DNA of 64,000 nucleotides from Cytophagaceae bacterium. Its GTDB lineage: Bacteria; Bacteroidota; Bacteroidia; Cytophagales; Spirosomataceae. This document shows, piece after piece, positions 16,523-24,041 of this stretch. The translations under genes and the position numbers were made by a program. The DNA is taken from positions 1 to 64,000 of the forward strand of contig CANFVE010000004.1 in the NCBI GenBank assembly GCA_947450365.1, written 5' to 3'. Within the stretch, counting starts at the first letter, position 1. Each line of letters begins with the position of its first letter. The notes beneath the pieces were generated by a model. The model was not told the DNA's origin. It did no database searches and was given only the letters and a program-made list of their open reading frames with translations.

Positions 16523-17632
16523 ATGAATTTACAGTTTTTAACCAAGCGATTGTTTCTGATTGTCTCGCTCCTAGTTTTTTCGATGGGGGCTGTCATGGGA
16601 CAAAGTTCTAAGAAAACCTTAAGTAGCAAAAAAGGCTCCAATAGCGGTAAGGGATTATTTGGCTTCATGAAAAAAGGAGGGGGTAAAGATTCTCCGGGCA
16701 TAGAAAATGGGGAGATTGTTGCGACTGCACGTAAAGGTTGGTCTCAGCCTACGCCTTATGGCATGGTATTGGTGCCATCTGGAAGTTATATGATGGGCCA
16801 AACGGATGAGGAATTATCTCGTGCTGGGGTAAATTTCAATAAGCGTGTGACGGTTTCTGCTTTCTTTATGGATGATACGGAGATCACGAATCATGAGTAT
16901 CGCCAGTTTACGAATTCTTTGTTAAAGGATTCGGTTTCGGTGTTAGGGGAAGATAAGATTATGAGTGCTTATTATCCGGATACAACGGTTTGGATGAGTG
17001 ATTTTACGTATCATAGTGGTGACCCGATGTTGGAATTTTATTTTTCGAGTCCGGCCTATGATACTTATCCGGTGGTGGGGGTGAGTTGGGATGCGGCCAA
17101 ATACTTCTGTTTATGGCGTTCCAAGATGATGAATGATTATCGGAAGAAGCAAAATATGTACAATTTGCCGCGATTTGAATTGCCTTCAGAGTCTGAATGG
17201 GAATGGGCGGCGCGTGGAGGTCGGGCTTCATTAAAATATCCATGGGGTAGTCCTTATGTGGCTAATGCCAAAGGGTGTTTAATGGCTAATTTTAAGCCAC
17301 ATCGCGGAAATTATGATGCGGATGGTTATTCGTATACGGCTCCAGCGGCTTCGTTTTTTCCGAATGAATTTGGATTATATAATATGGCTGGCAATGTAGC
17401 TGAGTGGTGTGAAGATGCCTATTCAGATAATGCGGTGGCTGTGACGTGGGATTTAAATACGGTGAATAAGGATCCGGATGAGCCGAGAAAGGTGACGCGT
17501 GGCGGGTCTTGGAAGGATATCGCGTATTACTTGGAAACGGGGACGCGTGCGTATGAATTGCAAAATAAAAAAAGGGCATATATTGGTTTTAGATGTTCAA
17601 TGCGATATCTAGGACGAGCGGCCTCTAAATAA
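16523..17632 (+). CDS. gldK: Type IX secretion/gliding protein GldK (PorK)
   Basis: Forms, with GldN, the large ring under the outer membrane. The 369 residues have a signal peptide (MNLQFLTKRLF to VMGQ), a Lys/Ser/Gly-rich stretch (about 27-60) and a formylglycine-generating-enzyme/sulfatase-modifying-factor domain (about 75-365) with VLVPSGSYMMG, FFMDDTEITNHEYRQF, PSESEWEWAARGG, NMAGNVAEWCEDAY and RGGSWKD. Known GldK/PorK are lipoproteins; here there is no cysteine near the signal peptide, so the usual lipid anchor appears to be missing. First of four genes gldK-L-M-N. Confidence 0.95.
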   Translation: MNLQFLTKRLFLIVSLLVFSMGAVMGQSSKKTLSSKKGSNSGKGLFGFMKKGGGKDSPGIENGEIVATARKGWSQPTPYGMVLVPSGSYMMGQTDEELSRAGVNFNKRVTVSAFFMDDTEITNHEYRQFTNSLLKDSVSVLGEDKIMSAYYPDTTVWMSDFTYHSGDPMLEFYFSSPAYDTYPVVGVSWDAAKYFCLWRSKMMNDYRKKQNMYNLPRFELPSESEWEWAARGGRASLKYPWGSPYVANAKGCLMANFKPHRGNYDADGYSYTAPAASFFPNEFGLYNMAGNVAEWCEDAYSDNAVAVTWDLNTVNKDPDEPRKVTRGGSWKDIAYYLETGTRAYELQNKKRAYIGFRCSMRYLGRAASK

Positions 17633-17662
17633 ATTACCTATCTACAAAATAATTTAAATCTT

Positions 17663-18424
17663 ATGAAAGGATTAGAAAAATCAATTAACGTTGTTGCGAG
17701 TTTTGGTGCCGCGGTGGTTATCGTGGGGGCTTTATTTAAAATTTTACACTGGACAGGGGCGAATGAGATGTTGATGGTTGGGATGTTTACTGAAGCGGCC
17801 ATCTTTATTTTATTTGGGGTTTTGTATTTACAAGCTAAGCCTGATAAAGAGTATAATTGGGAAAAAGTATATCCTGAATTAGCCGATGGTGCACCAGCGG
17901 TACAACGAAGTTCTTCAGAAGGGTTTAATGCATTAGCGAATCAGCCAGGTTTAGGCGCTGATGTGGTAGCTAACTTGACGAAAAGCTTAAAAGGTTTAAC
18001 CGATACAGCCAATAGTTTGTCAGAAATTTCAAAGGCAACAGGTGCGACTCAAGATTTTGTTAATTCCTTGAATTCATCTTCTCAATCCTTAGGTACGTTA
18101 AACAAGACGGTTGCGGATGCGACAACTTCATTAAGTTCTATATCGATTTCTTCTACGGAGGCGGCCAATTATGCGAAGCAATATGCGAAAGCAGGAGATC
18201 AATTAGCTGCCTTAAACGCAGTCTATGAGACTGAAATCCAAGAAGCAAGCAAGCATTTGAAAGCAATCAATGGTTACTATGGTAATGTAAATACGACTGT
18301 AGAACAAATGGCTGCCACGCAAAAAGACGCAGAGAATTTCAAGGCGGAATTATCTAAATTAAATGCCAATATTCAGTCATTGAATCAGGTATATGGTAGT
18401 ATGTTAACCGCTATGAAAGGCTAA
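17663..18424 (+). CDS. gldL: Type IX secretion/gliding motor protein GldL
   Basis: Inner-membrane motor part that converts the proton gradient into movement with GldM. The 253 residues have two transmembrane helices (about 9-30 and 36-57) carrying the charged in-membrane residues typical of the family: Lys26 (ALFKILHW) and Glu44 (MFTEAAIF). A long cytoplasmic tail follows, rich in Ser/Asn/Ala and helical repeats (about 85-250), probably coiled coil. It starts 30 bp after gldK and ends 5 bp before gldM. Confidence 0.95.
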   Translation: MKGLEKSINVVASFGAAVVIVGALFKILHWTGANEMLMVGMFTEAAIFILFGVLYLQAKPDKEYNWEKVYPELADGAPAVQRSSSEGFNALANQPGLGADVVANLTKSLKGLTDTANSLSEISKATGATQDFVNSLNSSSQSLGTLNKTVADATTSLSSISISSTEAANYAKQYAKAGDQLAALNAVYETEIQEASKHLKAINGYYGNVNTTVEQMAATQKDAENFKAELSKLNANIQSLNQVYGSMLTAMKG

Positions 18425-18429
18425 TTAGG

Positions 18430-20019
18430 ATGGCAAGTTTAAAAGAAACACCCCGGCAGAAAATGATCGGGATGATGTATTTGGTATTGACGGCCTTGCT
18501 TGCATTGCAGGTTAGTGATGCCTTATTGCAGAAATTTACGTTGTTAAATAATAGTTTGGAAATTGCCAATCAATCTGCGACTTCCAAAAACAAAGGCGTT
18601 GTGCAAGGTATCGATGAGCGTATCAAAGATTTACCTAATCCAGCGGCCTATGTTGATGTATTGAGAAGGGCAAATGAGGTTCGCCGAATTTCGGATGCTT
18701 TAGTGAACCAATTAGATGCGGTGAAGAGTAAGGTGCTGGAAACAGGTGGTGGAATTGATCCAGAAACAGGAAACATTAAGAATCCAAAGGAGGAAGAAAA
18801 GGTTTACGAATTGATGGTGGGGTCAAAGAAAAACGGAGAGGCTTATAAATTGGTTCCTATGTTTGAGACATTTATTAAGGAATTGACAGCATTAGCAGAC
18901 CCAGGAACGAAATTTTCTCCATTGGCTTTAGACGCCAAAGATGATCCTATTTCAAATAAGGATGCGAATCAGGCGAATAAGGATTTTGCAGAATTGAATT
19001 TTGCACAAACTCCTGTTCCGGCAGCTTTGGCATCATTAAGTCAAAAGCAAGCGGAAGTACGTCGCTATGAGAGTGATGTATTAAATCAATTGGCTGCTAA
19101 AGTGGGGGCCAAGGAAATTAAATTTGATAAAGTATTTGCGCAAGTTTCGGCGAATGCAAATACAGTTGTGGCAGGGATGGAATATCAGGCTGAGGTATTT
19201 ATCGGAGCGACATCATCTGGTTTTACACCTCGCATGAGTTATAATGGTGCATCTATTCCAGTGACGGATGGACGCGGTCAAATCAAATTTAAAACCTCAG
19301 GTGGTGGATATGATGCGAATGGTCTTGCGAAAAAAACCTATACAGCCACTGTTTCGTATATGAGTCCTACAGGGCCGAAGACGGAATCAATTGTTAAGGA
19401 TTATTTTGTGTTAAAGCCAACGTATAATATTGAAACAGCCACCTTGCCGGCCTTGTATCTAGGATGTGCGAATCGTCTGAGCGTAGTCAGTGCAGGTTTA
19501 GGAGCTTTATGGAATCCTTCCTTTTCGGCGGATGGTGGGGAAACGATTTCGGGTCAAAGTCGGGGAAAAGTAACCATCGTTCCTTCGGCAGCTACCATTA
19601 CCTTAAATGTGTCCAATAGCGGTACTTTATTAGGAAAGGAGACATTTCGTGTTCGTCGTGTGCCAAGACCCGAAGTGAAGGTGTTTGGAAATGGAAGTGA
19701 ATTGGATGAGAAAAGAGGTGCGAGTGCTTCGGGATTACGGAGTGTAGATGCCCGTGCGATTGCGGATGAGTCGTTTAAGTCCACCAATCCGGAAGATGCA
19801 AATTACCGCGTGTCTGAAATGTATGTGGCATTGGCGCGTGGCCAACGGAAAATCGACGATATTACCTTGCCAGGGGCTGGCTCAATTGCTAAATTGGCAG
19901 CACAGGCACAAGCGGGGGATCGCTATTATATTGAAATTAAAGGAGTTCAACGGAAGAATTTTAAAGGAGCTGTAGAAAATATTCCCTTCTCGATGGCTAA
20001 AAATATTCCATTGAATTAA
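18430..20019 (+). CDS. gldM: Type IX secretion/gliding protein GldM
   Basis: Trans-periplasmic shaft linking the GldL motor to the GldK/N ring. The 529 residues have one N-terminal transmembrane helix right after the conserved KETPRQKMIGMMYLVLTALL segment (about 5-24), a helical D1 region (to about 220) and three Ig-like beta domains to the C-terminus, as known for GldM/PorM. The length is typical. Coupled closely to gldL and followed 18 bp later by gldN. Confidence 0.96.
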   Translation: MASLKETPRQKMIGMMYLVLTALLALQVSDALLQKFTLLNNSLEIANQSATSKNKGVVQGIDERIKDLPNPAAYVDVLRRANEVRRISDALVNQLDAVKSKVLETGGGIDPETGNIKNPKEEEKVYELMVGSKKNGEAYKLVPMFETFIKELTALADPGTKFSPLALDAKDDPISNKDANQANKDFAELNFAQTPVPAALASLSQKQAEVRRYESDVLNQLAAKVGAKEIKFDKVFAQVSANANTVVAGMEYQAEVFIGATSSGFTPRMSYNGASIPVTDGRGQIKFKTSGGGYDANGLAKKTYTATVSYMSPTGPKTESIVKDYFVLKPTYNIETATLPALYLGCANRLSVVSAGLGALWNPSFSADGGETISGQSRGKVTIVPSAATITLNVSNSGTLLGKETFRVRRVPRPEVKVFGNGSELDEKRGASASGLRSVDARAIADESFKSTNPEDANYRVSEMYVALARGQRKIDDITLPGAGSIAKLAAQAQAGDRYYIEIKGVQRKNFKGAVENIPFSMAKNIPLN

Positions 20020-20037
20020 TCACGCAAGTATACAGGT

Positions 20038-20961
20038 ATGAAAGTTATTGGTTCATTTTTCTTGGCAATTTTGGTTTTCTGTTCCTTCGATAGTTCGGCA
20101 CAGGAAAAACCGATTACTCCAAATCAAAATTCTGTTCGTCCCATCGACGAAGCAGATATTCATTACCGAGCTAGGTTATGGCGTCGCATGGATTTGAATG
20201 AAAAGATTAATCAGCCCTTTTTCTCCATGAATAATGAGATCTCTAAATATATTGTAGATTGGGTAAAAGCGGGTGTATTAACGCCATATTCGAATGACTC
20301 TTTGCAAACAAAATTGACTCCCGCTGCCTTCGTGGAAAATTTAAAAATGGAGGAAACGGCCGGAGAAGGTGAATTATCCGATGCGGAACGTGCTGCTGGT
20401 TTTGGTGCGGAAGTAGCGAAAGACACCAAAAAAGGCGATGCGAAAACGGATGGAGCCGATGATGGATGGGGAGGAGCGAAAGCCACCGCCACACCTGGAA
20501 CACCTGCCAAAGATGATTTTGATGCGAAACCTGTGGTTTCCTCCGTGGCGTATTATTTTCCAAAGGAATTATCCATTTTGGAAATTAAAGAAGATGCGGT
20601 GATTGATCGCAAACGTTCTCGTTTGTACTTTGATATTCAGGCACTGACATTGATTATTCCGGCTTCAAAAACAAAGGCAGGTTTTGATAAGCCAGTGGCT
20701 TCCTTCCGCTACAAGGATGTGTATAAATTGTTCCGAAGCAACCCGAATTGCATTTGGTATAATTCCGATAATGAAATGCAACACAAGAATATGGCCGACG
20801 CCTTTGATTTGCGTTTATTTCAAGCGCGTATTATCAAAAAGGGAAATGCTGAAAATAAGTATTTAACCGATTTGTTTAGCGGAGATAAAGAAGGCTTGTT
20901 GATGTCCCAACAGCTTGAATACAAGTTATTAGAGCTAGAGCATGAAATGTGGGAAAATTAA
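20038..20961 (+). CDS. gldN: Type IX secretion/gliding protein GldN (PorN)
   Basis: Periplasmic partner of GldK in the ring complex. The 307 residues start with a signal peptide ending DSSAQ. The N-terminal motifs RPIDEADIHYRARLWRRMDLNEK and the C-terminal domain (FPKELSILEIKEDAVIDRKRSRLYFDIQ in part, then LFRSNPNCIWYN) are diagnostic. Between them, about residues 105-165, lies a low-complexity stretch rich in Gly, Ala, Asp and Lys that looks like a flexible linker. Last gene of the cluster, closed by a clear terminator. Confidence 0.94.
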   Translation: MKVIGSFFLAILVFCSFDSSAQEKPITPNQNSVRPIDEADIHYRARLWRRMDLNEKINQPFFSMNNEISKYIVDWVKAGVLTPYSNDSLQTKLTPAAFVENLKMEETAGEGELSDAERAAGFGAEVAKDTKKGDAKTDGADDGWGGAKATATPGTPAKDDFDAKPVVSSVAYYFPKELSILEIKEDAVIDRKRSRLYFDIQALTLIIPASKTKAGFDKPVASFRYKDVYKLFRSNPNCIWYNSDNEMQHKNMADAFDLRLFQARIIKKGNAENKYLTDLFSGDKEGLLMSQQLEYKLLELEHEMWEN

Positions 20962-20978
20962 TTTCCAACGATATTTTT

Positions 20979-21007
20979 AAAAGGGATGGTTTTCATCCCT
21001 TTTTTAT
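20979..21007 (+). terminator. Terminator of the gldKLMN cluster
   Basis: AAAAGGGATG (20979-20988) pairs with CATCCCTTTT (20994-21003), 5-nt loop, followed by T. It lies 17 bp after the gldN stop. Confidence 0.9.
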
Positions 21008-21122
21008 TTTTTAGCCATAAGATGTAAAGGTATTTTTGGATTATTTCAAGTTTAATTCAGTGAAATATTCCTTTTTTGCCGACTAAGATGTAAATTGCAA
21101 AGTAAATTGTCTAGAAGTATAT

Positions 21123-22598
21123 ATGTCGTATCAACGCAAAACCAAAATTGTTGCCACAGTAGGTCCAGCCTCAGAATCTCGTGAATCGTTAGTTCAATTA
21201 GCCAAAGCCGGAGTCAATGTGTTTCGTCTGAATTTTTCTCATGGTACGCATGAGGATCATGTGCAGCGCTTACGGACCATTCGGAGCATCAGCGAAGAAT
21301 TAGGGCTTAATCTGAGTGTTTTACAGGATTTGCAAGGACCAAAAATTCGGACCCAATTAGTTGAGAACAATGGGGTTGTGTTGGAAGCAGGGAAGCAATT
21401 GATTTTTGCGATGGATGAAAATCTGTTAGGAACCGCTGAAAAAGTAGGGACTACCTATACTTCCATGTATTTGGATGTGAATGTAGGCGAACGGATTTTG
21501 ATGGATGATGGCAATTTAGAAGTAAAAGTTATTTCCATCGACAAGGTGAAAAAGGAAGTCGTAACAGAAGTAATTTACGGTGGGATTTTAAAGTCGAAAA
21601 AAGGGATTAATCTTCCAGGAACTAAAGTTTCCTTGCCTTGTTTGACACCCAAGGATGAAGAGGATTTATATTTTGGTTTGGACAATGGCGTAGATTGGAT
21701 TGCATTATCTTTTGTGCGCAAGGCCTCGGATATTTGGGACATTAAAGAAAAAATTAAGGCATACGGAAAAAATACGCGTGTTATTGCGAAAATCGAAAAG
21801 CCGGAAGCGATAGATAATTTAGATGAAATCATCGAAGCGACGGATGCGATTATGGTTGCCCGTGGAGATTTGGGTGTGGAAATGGATGGTGCAGTCGTTC
21901 CGTACTTGCAAAAAGTTATGGTGGAGAAATGTACGGCTGCTGGGAAACCTGTGATTGTGGCTACGCAAATGTTAGAATCCATGATTACCAATCCGGTTCC
22001 TACTCGAGCAGAAACCTCTGACGTTGCGAATGCGGTATTGCAAGGCGCTTCGGCGACTATGTTATCCGGCGAATCTGCTTCAGGAAATTATCCTGTGAAG
22101 GCTGTGGAAACGATGGCGCATATTCATGAGATTGTTGAGCAGCAGCAAAACCAATTGGAAATCATTAAAGGCGACGAAGCCGCGATTTATTTCAAAAACC
22201 ACTCTTTATCCGCTGTATCGGGCCAGGCAGTTACCTTGACGGATCGCTTGATTGCAGGGGCTTGTCGGTTAGCGCGTGATTCAAAAGCAAAAGCCATTTT
22301 GTGTATTACGAATTCAGGTCATACAGCCTTTCGTTTATCGGCTCACCGCCCGAAGGCTGATTTATTCGTCTTTACATCGAATAAAGAGTTGATGTCAACC
22401 ATGGGTCTTTTGTGGGGCGTAAAAGTATTTTTCTATGATCCTTCTTCGGATAGCGTAGAAAAGACGGTAGCGGCCATGGTCGATAAATTAAAATCAGAAA
22501 AATTATTAGCTACGGGTGACGTGTTTGTGACGACTTTGTCCATTCCTGCGCACCAAGGCAAGAAAACCAATACGGTCCAATTAGGAACGGTCGAATAA
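21123..22598 (+). CDS. pyk: Pyruvate kinase
   Basis: Last step of glycolysis: phosphoenolpyruvate plus ADP to pyruvate and ATP. The 491 residues have the N-terminal KIVATVGPAS, NFSHGTHEDH, the K/Mg site and signature IAKIEKPEAIDN, MVARGDLGVEM, and ATQMLESM, followed by the allosteric C-terminal domain (CITNSGHTAFRLSAHRP). Length is usual for Bacteroidota. The 161 bp upstream contain the gldN terminator; I see no promoter that fully fits the consensus. Confidence 0.97.
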   Translation: MSYQRKTKIVATVGPASESRESLVQLAKAGVNVFRLNFSHGTHEDHVQRLRTIRSISEELGLNLSVLQDLQGPKIRTQLVENNGVVLEAGKQLIFAMDENLLGTAEKVGTTYTSMYLDVNVGERILMDDGNLEVKVISIDKVKKEVVTEVIYGGILKSKKGINLPGTKVSLPCLTPKDEEDLYFGLDNGVDWIALSFVRKASDIWDIKEKIKAYGKNTRVIAKIEKPEAIDNLDEIIEATDAIMVARGDLGVEMDGAVVPYLQKVMVEKCTAAGKPVIVATQMLESMITNPVPTRAETSDVANAVLQGASATMLSGESASGNYPVKAVETMAHIHEIVEQQQNQLEIIKGDEAAIYFKNHSLSAVSGQAVTLTDRLIAGACRLARDSKAKAILCITNSGHTAFRLSAHRPKADLFVFTSNKELMSTMGLLWGVKVFFYDPSSDSVEKTVAAMVDKLKSEKLLATGDVFVTTLSIPAHQGKKTNTVQLGTVE

Positions 22599-22626
22599 TT
22601 GTATCACAAAAAGGTCTCCTGAGGAA

Positions 22627-23400
22627 ATGACAAAAAAAAGAGAATCGGTTTTTATTCGTTCCCTTTTAGTCATGTATTCCCTTTGGACGGCCTTTTGGTT
22701 TATTTCCAGTTTCCTACTCCTGTATCCTTTGATGCTTATTTTTCTCCAAAAAATCTCTTGGAGACGCTACGCGCATCGATTAGTTCGTCTTTGGGGTCAG
22801 ATATTCTTTTTTTGTGCAGGTATGCGAATTCAGGTAAAATACCATTATAAACCTGATCGGAAAAAGGTGTACGTGTTTTGTGCGAACCATTTTTCCTACT
22901 TGGATATACCCCTGATGGTCGTTTTGATTAAGAATTATTTTTCATTCATCGGAAAATATGAGATCAAAAAAGTACCCTTATTTGGCTATTTATATGCGAG
23001 GTTGAATATTTTGGTGAATCGGAAGGATCGGATGAGTCGGGCGACCTCCTTAGGCCGGTCCATCAAAGCCCTTCAATCTCAGCGCAGCATAATAATTTTT
23101 CCAGAAGGAGGGATCGTATCAGATCAATTTCCTTTCATGGGTAAACCCTTAATGGACGGAGCGTTCGTGATGGCGGTGCAGCAACAAGTCCCCGTCGTGC
23201 CCATCAGTTTCTTTAATAATCATCATTTATTAAATGACCGCACCTTTTTATTACGTCCTGGTGTGATTAAAGTGGAAATACATCCGCCTGTGGAAACGAC
23301 TGGCTTGAGCAATGAGGACGTTCCCGTCCTACGGGATAAGGTATTTGATATGATTCAAAATCCGATTTTAGACTATTACGGAACCGACGCGCCTCAATAA
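22627..23400 (+). CDS. 1-acyl-glycerol-3-phosphate acyltransferase (PlsC family)
   Basis: Acylates lysophosphatidic acid to phosphatidic acid in membrane phospholipid synthesis. The 257 residues have an N-terminal membrane helix or two (about 10-40) and the catalytic NHFSYLD box (the HX4D motif), the KYEIKKVPLFGYLYAR segment and FPEGG (about 157-161), then VVPISF. Its stop codon abuts the gldD ATG with no gap, so it is very probably translated as one unit with gldD. Other lysophospholipid substrates are possible. Confidence 0.9.
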   Translation: MTKKRESVFIRSLLVMYSLWTAFWFISSFLLLYPLMLIFLQKISWRRYAHRLVRLWGQIFFFCAGMRIQVKYHYKPDRKKVYVFCANHFSYLDIPLMVVLIKNYFSFIGKYEIKKVPLFGYLYARLNILVNRKDRMSRATSLGRSIKALQSQRSIIIFPEGGIVSDQFPFMGKPLMDGAFVMAVQQQVPVVPISFFNNHHLLNDRTFLLRPGVIKVEIHPPVETTGLSNEDVPVLRDKVFDMIQNPILDYYGTDAPQ

Positions 23401-24015
23401 ATGAAAAATCTTATTTTTCTATTTATTTCTATCCTCTTTTTTCTCTTTTCCTGCGGGAAAAAAGAGGAAGAAAAGGCGGATTTACCTCGTCCTAAGGGCT
23501 TTAACTTGATACCCTTAGCGGCACATCGCTATGTAGCCTTGGAAAAGGGGCACCCCTATACGTTTGAAATTTCTACCTTGGCTGAAGTTCGTCCGGATAC
23601 GTTGACTTTGGGTAATAAAGATCGAATTTGGACCGCTGAACCGCATTGGATATATGTGTATTATCCTGCTTGGGATGCCTTTATTCAAATAACATATAAA
23701 CGTTTAGGAGGAGATCAGGCGAAAATGAAAGCCTTGATTAATGATTCCTATAAATTGGCCTATAAGCATCAAGGCAAAGCTAGCGGCATTCAAGAATATA
23801 TGATGACGACGAAAAGTGGAAAAAAGGCGGGTTTGATCGAATTAGATGGGGAGGTGGCCACCTCATTTCAATTTTTTAGTACGGATAGCAGTCGGCATTT
23901 CATCCGCGGGGCGGTGTATGTGAATACGGCCACGGCAAATGATTCCTTGGCCCCTATCATTCGCTATTTGAAGAAAGATGCCATGCATTTGATTCAAACG
24001 CTTCAGTGGAAATAG
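23401..24015 (+). CDS. gldD: Gliding motility lipoprotein GldD
   Basis: 204 residues with signal peptide and lipobox (LFSC, Cys18), a Lys/Glu-rich spacer, then LPRPKGF, the WIYVYYPAWDAFIQITY-type strand, INDSYKLAYKH, and FFSTDSSRHFIRGAVYVNT followed by NDSLAPIIRYLKKDAMHLIQTLQWK at the end. These blocks match what I know of GldD from F. johnsoniae, which is required for gliding and T9SS function; its exact role is not known. Here it sits between plsC and priA rather than next to gldE, and starts right at the plsC stop. Confidence 0.88.
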   Translation: MKNLIFLFISILFFLFSCGKKEEEKADLPRPKGFNLIPLAAHRYVALEKGHPYTFEISTLAEVRPDTLTLGNKDRIWTAEPHWIYVYYPAWDAFIQITYKRLGGDQAKMKALINDSYKLAYKHQGKASGIQEYMMTTKSGKKAGLIELDGEVATSFQFFSTDSSRHFIRGAVYVNTATANDSLAPIIRYLKKDAMHLIQTLQWK

Positions 24016-24041
24016 GCGAATTTTCCGTTTCTTTGTAATGT

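Noticed and set aside
21075-21110. Possible pyk promoter (TTTG with TAAATTGC or TAAATTGT)
   Set aside because: Spacing 12 or 24 bp and -7 mismatches; not convincing.
21575-21991. 138-codon minus-strand frame inside pyk
   Set aside because: Fully antisense to conserved pyruvate kinase motifs; composition follows the pyk codons.
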